Shown here in pieces: positions 13,316 through 15,333 of a stretch of DNA of 15,333 nt (position 1 is its first letter; each line of letters opens with the position of its first letter). The notes under the pieces were generated by a model. The model made no database searches. It was not told the DNA's origin and was given only the letters and a program-made list of their open reading frames with translations. The translations under genes were made by a program, and so were the position numbers. Source of the DNA: Ectocarpus siliculosus (taxonomy: Eukaryota > Sar > Phaeophyceae > Ectocarpales > Ectocarpaceae); contig FN649727.1 in assembly GCA_000310025.1 (NCBI GenBank), positions 8,848,813 to 8,864,145 on the forward strand, given 5' to 3'.

Positions 13316-15333
13316 GTGAGTACCCAATATCGTTTTCCGCTGTTCAGTTTCTTTGCTCAATTGCAATTCTCTTAAATTATGTGACCAAGAGTGATGTGCC
13401 AAATCGAGTTCTCGGATGCTTCTCGCACACGTGGGTGTCACCCGATTCGATGCCACCCATGTGGTTTGTTTGAGAGGAATATGCAACAATATCTTGACTT
13501 CCACAGCGCTCGCGCAGCCTGGTAGGCTGTCACCTGTTTTCACCTAGTTGCTCCGGGGAATGTTGCTGGTGATCTGTATCGACTCCAACTTTTCTGGTTG
13601 CTTGACCATCGGTGTTTGTTAGGTCTTCACCCTCTCGCAGTGCGAACAAGACCGGAGCGTCCACAATACGACCTGCTCTCAGCGTGCGTGCTGTACGTAT
13701 ACTCATTTCCCCCCCCTCTATTCTTCCCACCATCACATGCTTCGTACTCATACAGGTGCAAGAAGAACAAAGCTGATAAGCGAGCGGCATCCCAACGAGC
13801 TCAAGCCGGCCACATCCACGGGAGTAGCGTGTCCCGAGTGGTTCACCGCCAGGCTCGAACCAGCGCTTTCAAGCTCCGTCTGCCTCTCACGGTGGCGGCG
13901 CGCAACTCTAGAGATAGACAAAAGGCACTGTTTTCGGTCTCCACTACCGCCCGCGGCGACCGTGTCATGGTCATCACCGACGTCACCGCCGAGCAACCTG
14001 GTGCGCCTGCAAGCTGCATCGTGAACTGCTGCGATAACCGATGCCACAAGTGAGTCGATGTAGTAGTTGGGGGATGTCACGAAACAACAGTGCTTGTGTG
14101 GTGTTCGATACTCTTCCTTCTCACCGGCAAATCTCCGATCGAAACTACACGTTATTGTTGCAACCCAACGCTTGTATAACTCGTTTGGAAAAGAAAGACA
14201 TTTGCAGGGCACAGGTAGGGGCCCGGCCGTTCTGCATTCTCATTTTATTTTTCGACAGTTGCTGCTCGCTAAATTTATCAGAAATTAATCGGCATATATA
14301 TATTTTTCTGACGATGCACTGTCACTTTCACGGTTGCTTTTGTTTGGTTTTGCAGTGTGCAAGCGGAACCCGAGCACGCGCCAAACGCCGAGCAGGTTGC
14401 AGCGGGCCAATGTGAGCACGCTGACGTCATTCTCGGAAATGGGACCACTCCGAAGGCGGATATTCCTGAAGCAGAGCCGGTTGTCTTTGGCAAGGATGGG
14501 GAAGGGATCGAAAGCGTTGGGGATGCAGCGATAACCCAGATGATTTTGACTCAGGGTAGCTTTGACACTATTCTAAGGATGGCAGCGACTGCAGAGGAGC
14601 ATGGGGTGCCGCTGTTGATGCGCTTAGGCGAGACTCAGACGTATGTTGTGTACCATCCGGGTCATCGGTCTATTCCTGGCAGCTGGGCACACGTCGAGAC
14701 GGATTTCCCGCAACCACCCGGGTCGAAGAAAGCGCCATCCACGAGAAGGCGGACCACTGAAAGGAAGCAGATCCAGTGCAAGGTGATAGTCTACTACTGC
14801 CGATGCATGACTATTTTTTATTCGGAGCTCTAGAGTATTGAATGTATGTAGAGCGCTTCTGCTGTGTATGTTTTCCCGCCCCAACCTTGAAATTCGTCGT
14901 GCAAACCACGCCAGCAATATCGGTGCCTGTGTTGTCTAGCTCGGATGGTAAATATCGTGGTTTACCTGACATACAGTATTTTCCCCTGAGGATAGCTGGT
15001 CGGAAAGGCAAAGTAGCAGCGAATGATACTTTCGGTGCTTTCAAGATGGTGTGCATCATAGCACGTAGCATTAACTGTTTTCACGCAACAAACCTGTGTC
15101 CCACCAACTATCTACCCCCTGGCGCCCGTCACTTGGCTATGATCATAGGCGAATGGGGGGACGGGGTGCACCTCGTCCAAGAAAGGCTCTAGCGGCAAAT
15201 GCGTGCATACGCATATCGTTGGGTTGGGTGTCATGGGCAGTGATTGTGGAAGCAGCTCCCCCCTCAACTTGGACGGCGGGAGCGACGAAGATTCAGGCGA
15301 TGAGGGCATCAGAGCAGGGGCGGCGGAGACAAG
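11988..15333 (+). CDS. polyQ and Cys/His-rich protein of unknown function, four exons visible, 3' end outside the window
   Basis: My model joins 11988-13315, 13756-14049, 14356-14782 and 15149 to the window end, giving 744 codons without a stop. Order of parts: a low-complexity Ser/Pro/Gly-rich region (1-250); 19 Gln in a row (251-269); a Pro- and Gln-rich segment; an acidic run (about 355-365); a Cys/His cluster (392-446); a basic region; a second small cluster (C530, C534, C535, C539, H540); a helical segment (about 585-630); and a third cluster C682-x7-C690-x10-C701-x-H-x-H. The pattern suggests zinc binding and a nuclear role, which is inference. I match it to no named family. The ATG at 11988 is the first in frame after a TGA at 11967. 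If the third intron is not removed, translation ends at TAG 14831-14833. Confidence 0.7.
12738..12794 (+). repeat. (CAG/CAA)19 polyglutamine-coding tract
   Basis: Nineteen Gln codons, pure CAG at the start and mixed CAG/CAA later. The CAA interruptions change the DNA but not the protein. Confidence 0.95.
13316..13755 (+). other. intron 1 of the polyQ Cys/His-rich gene (440 nt)
   Basis: The intron runs from GTGAGT to catacag, with a C/T-rich tract before the acceptor. The later introns are 14050-14355 (306 nt, GTGAGT..TTGCAG, with a TATATATATAT run near 14294) and 14783-15148 (366 nt, weaker borders). No other feature is seen in them. Confidence 0.65.
13756..14049 (+). CDS. polyQ Cys/His-rich gene exon 2
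   Basis: 294 nt, phase 2 at both ends. The acceptor catacag follows a strong pyrimidine tract (13711-13735). The join gives CLCHA then CKKNKADKRAASQRAQAGH, adding C444 to the first cluster. A basic stretch and VMVITDVTAEQPGAPASCIV follow, then NCCDNRCH. The donor is GTGAGT. Confidence 0.7.
14356..14782 (+). CDS. polyQ Cys/His-rich gene exon 3
   Basis: The acceptor ttttgtttggttttgcag is strong. The frame reads VQAEPEHAPNAEQVAAGQCE at the start and RTTERKQIQCK at the end. The middle (ITQMILTQGSFDTILRMAAT) looks like folded, helical protein, and YVVYHPGHRSIPGSWAHVET follows. The donor after TGCAAG is GTGATA, phase 0. Confidence 0.65.
15149..15333 (+). CDS. polyQ Cys/His-rich gene exon 4 (cut by the window end)
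   Basis: Opens after acceptor gatcatag at phase 0 and reads ANGGTGCTSSKKGSSGKCVH, then THIVGLGVMGSD and an acidic Ser/Gly/Asp stretch to the window end. Joined to exon 3 it completes a Cys/His motif. The pyrimidine tract is weak. Alternatives are that ATG 15233 starts a separate gene, or that the acceptor at 14978 (gacatacag) is used, which leads to a stop at 15190-15192. Confidence 0.5.

Noticed and set aside
13147-13330. EsV-1-7-type Cys/His motif in the first cluster
   Set aside because: The part HGLIDLTKDRFIC recalls the second half of that motif, but the C-x4-C-x16-C-x2-H spacing is not met.
14770-15210. SWIM zinc finger at the exon 3/4 join
   Set aside because: The C-x-H end is present, but the leading C-x-C is absent, so I leave the motif unnamed.

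Overview
The window looks like nuclear DNA of a brown alga (Phaeophyceae, Ectocarpus-like). The evidence is an NB-ARC protein of the brown-algal NB-ARC-TPR type with small symmetric exons, GC-rich third codon positions in the exons, long introns with GT..AG borders, and about 8 kb of repeat-rich sequence between two intron-containing genes. This assignment comes from reading the sequence; no database search was run.

Layout. Positions 211-3880, minus strand: a five-exon gene, cut off at its 3' end by the window start, for an NB-ARC NTPase receptor. Its parts in order are an N-terminal helical domain, P-loop, kinase-2 and RNBS-B motifs, a GLPL-type motif, a winged helix with an MHD-type 'VHD', a linker, and the first exon of a kinesin-light-chain-type TPR array. 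That TPR exon is exactly 126 nt (42 codons), and all four junctions are phase 0, which is the architecture that allows exon shuffling in this family.

Positions 3881-11987 hold no gene I can support with confidence. They contain a dispersed repeat family with three same-strand copies (4060-5235, 9960-10390, 10391-11545). There is also a G-rich minisatellite (5505-5702), a candidate 1.08-kb element with long imperfect terminal inverted repeats (5896-6977), several microsatellites, and two short coding-like patches of unknown identity near 8.7 and 9.3 kb.

Positions 11988 to the window end, plus strand: a multi-exon gene, cut off at its 3' end, for a low-complexity protein I do not recognise. 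It has a 19-residue polyglutamine tract, an acidic stretch and three Cys/His clusters. Two of these clusters become complete only after splicing (joins at 13315/13756 and 14782/15149), which supports the exon model. A nuclear, zinc-binding role is an inference.

The two genes point away from each other and show no functional link. The most interesting elements are the modular NB-ARC-TPR gene, a possible candidate pathogen receptor with a swappable repeat cassette, and the unidentified Cys/His-rich polyQ protein.
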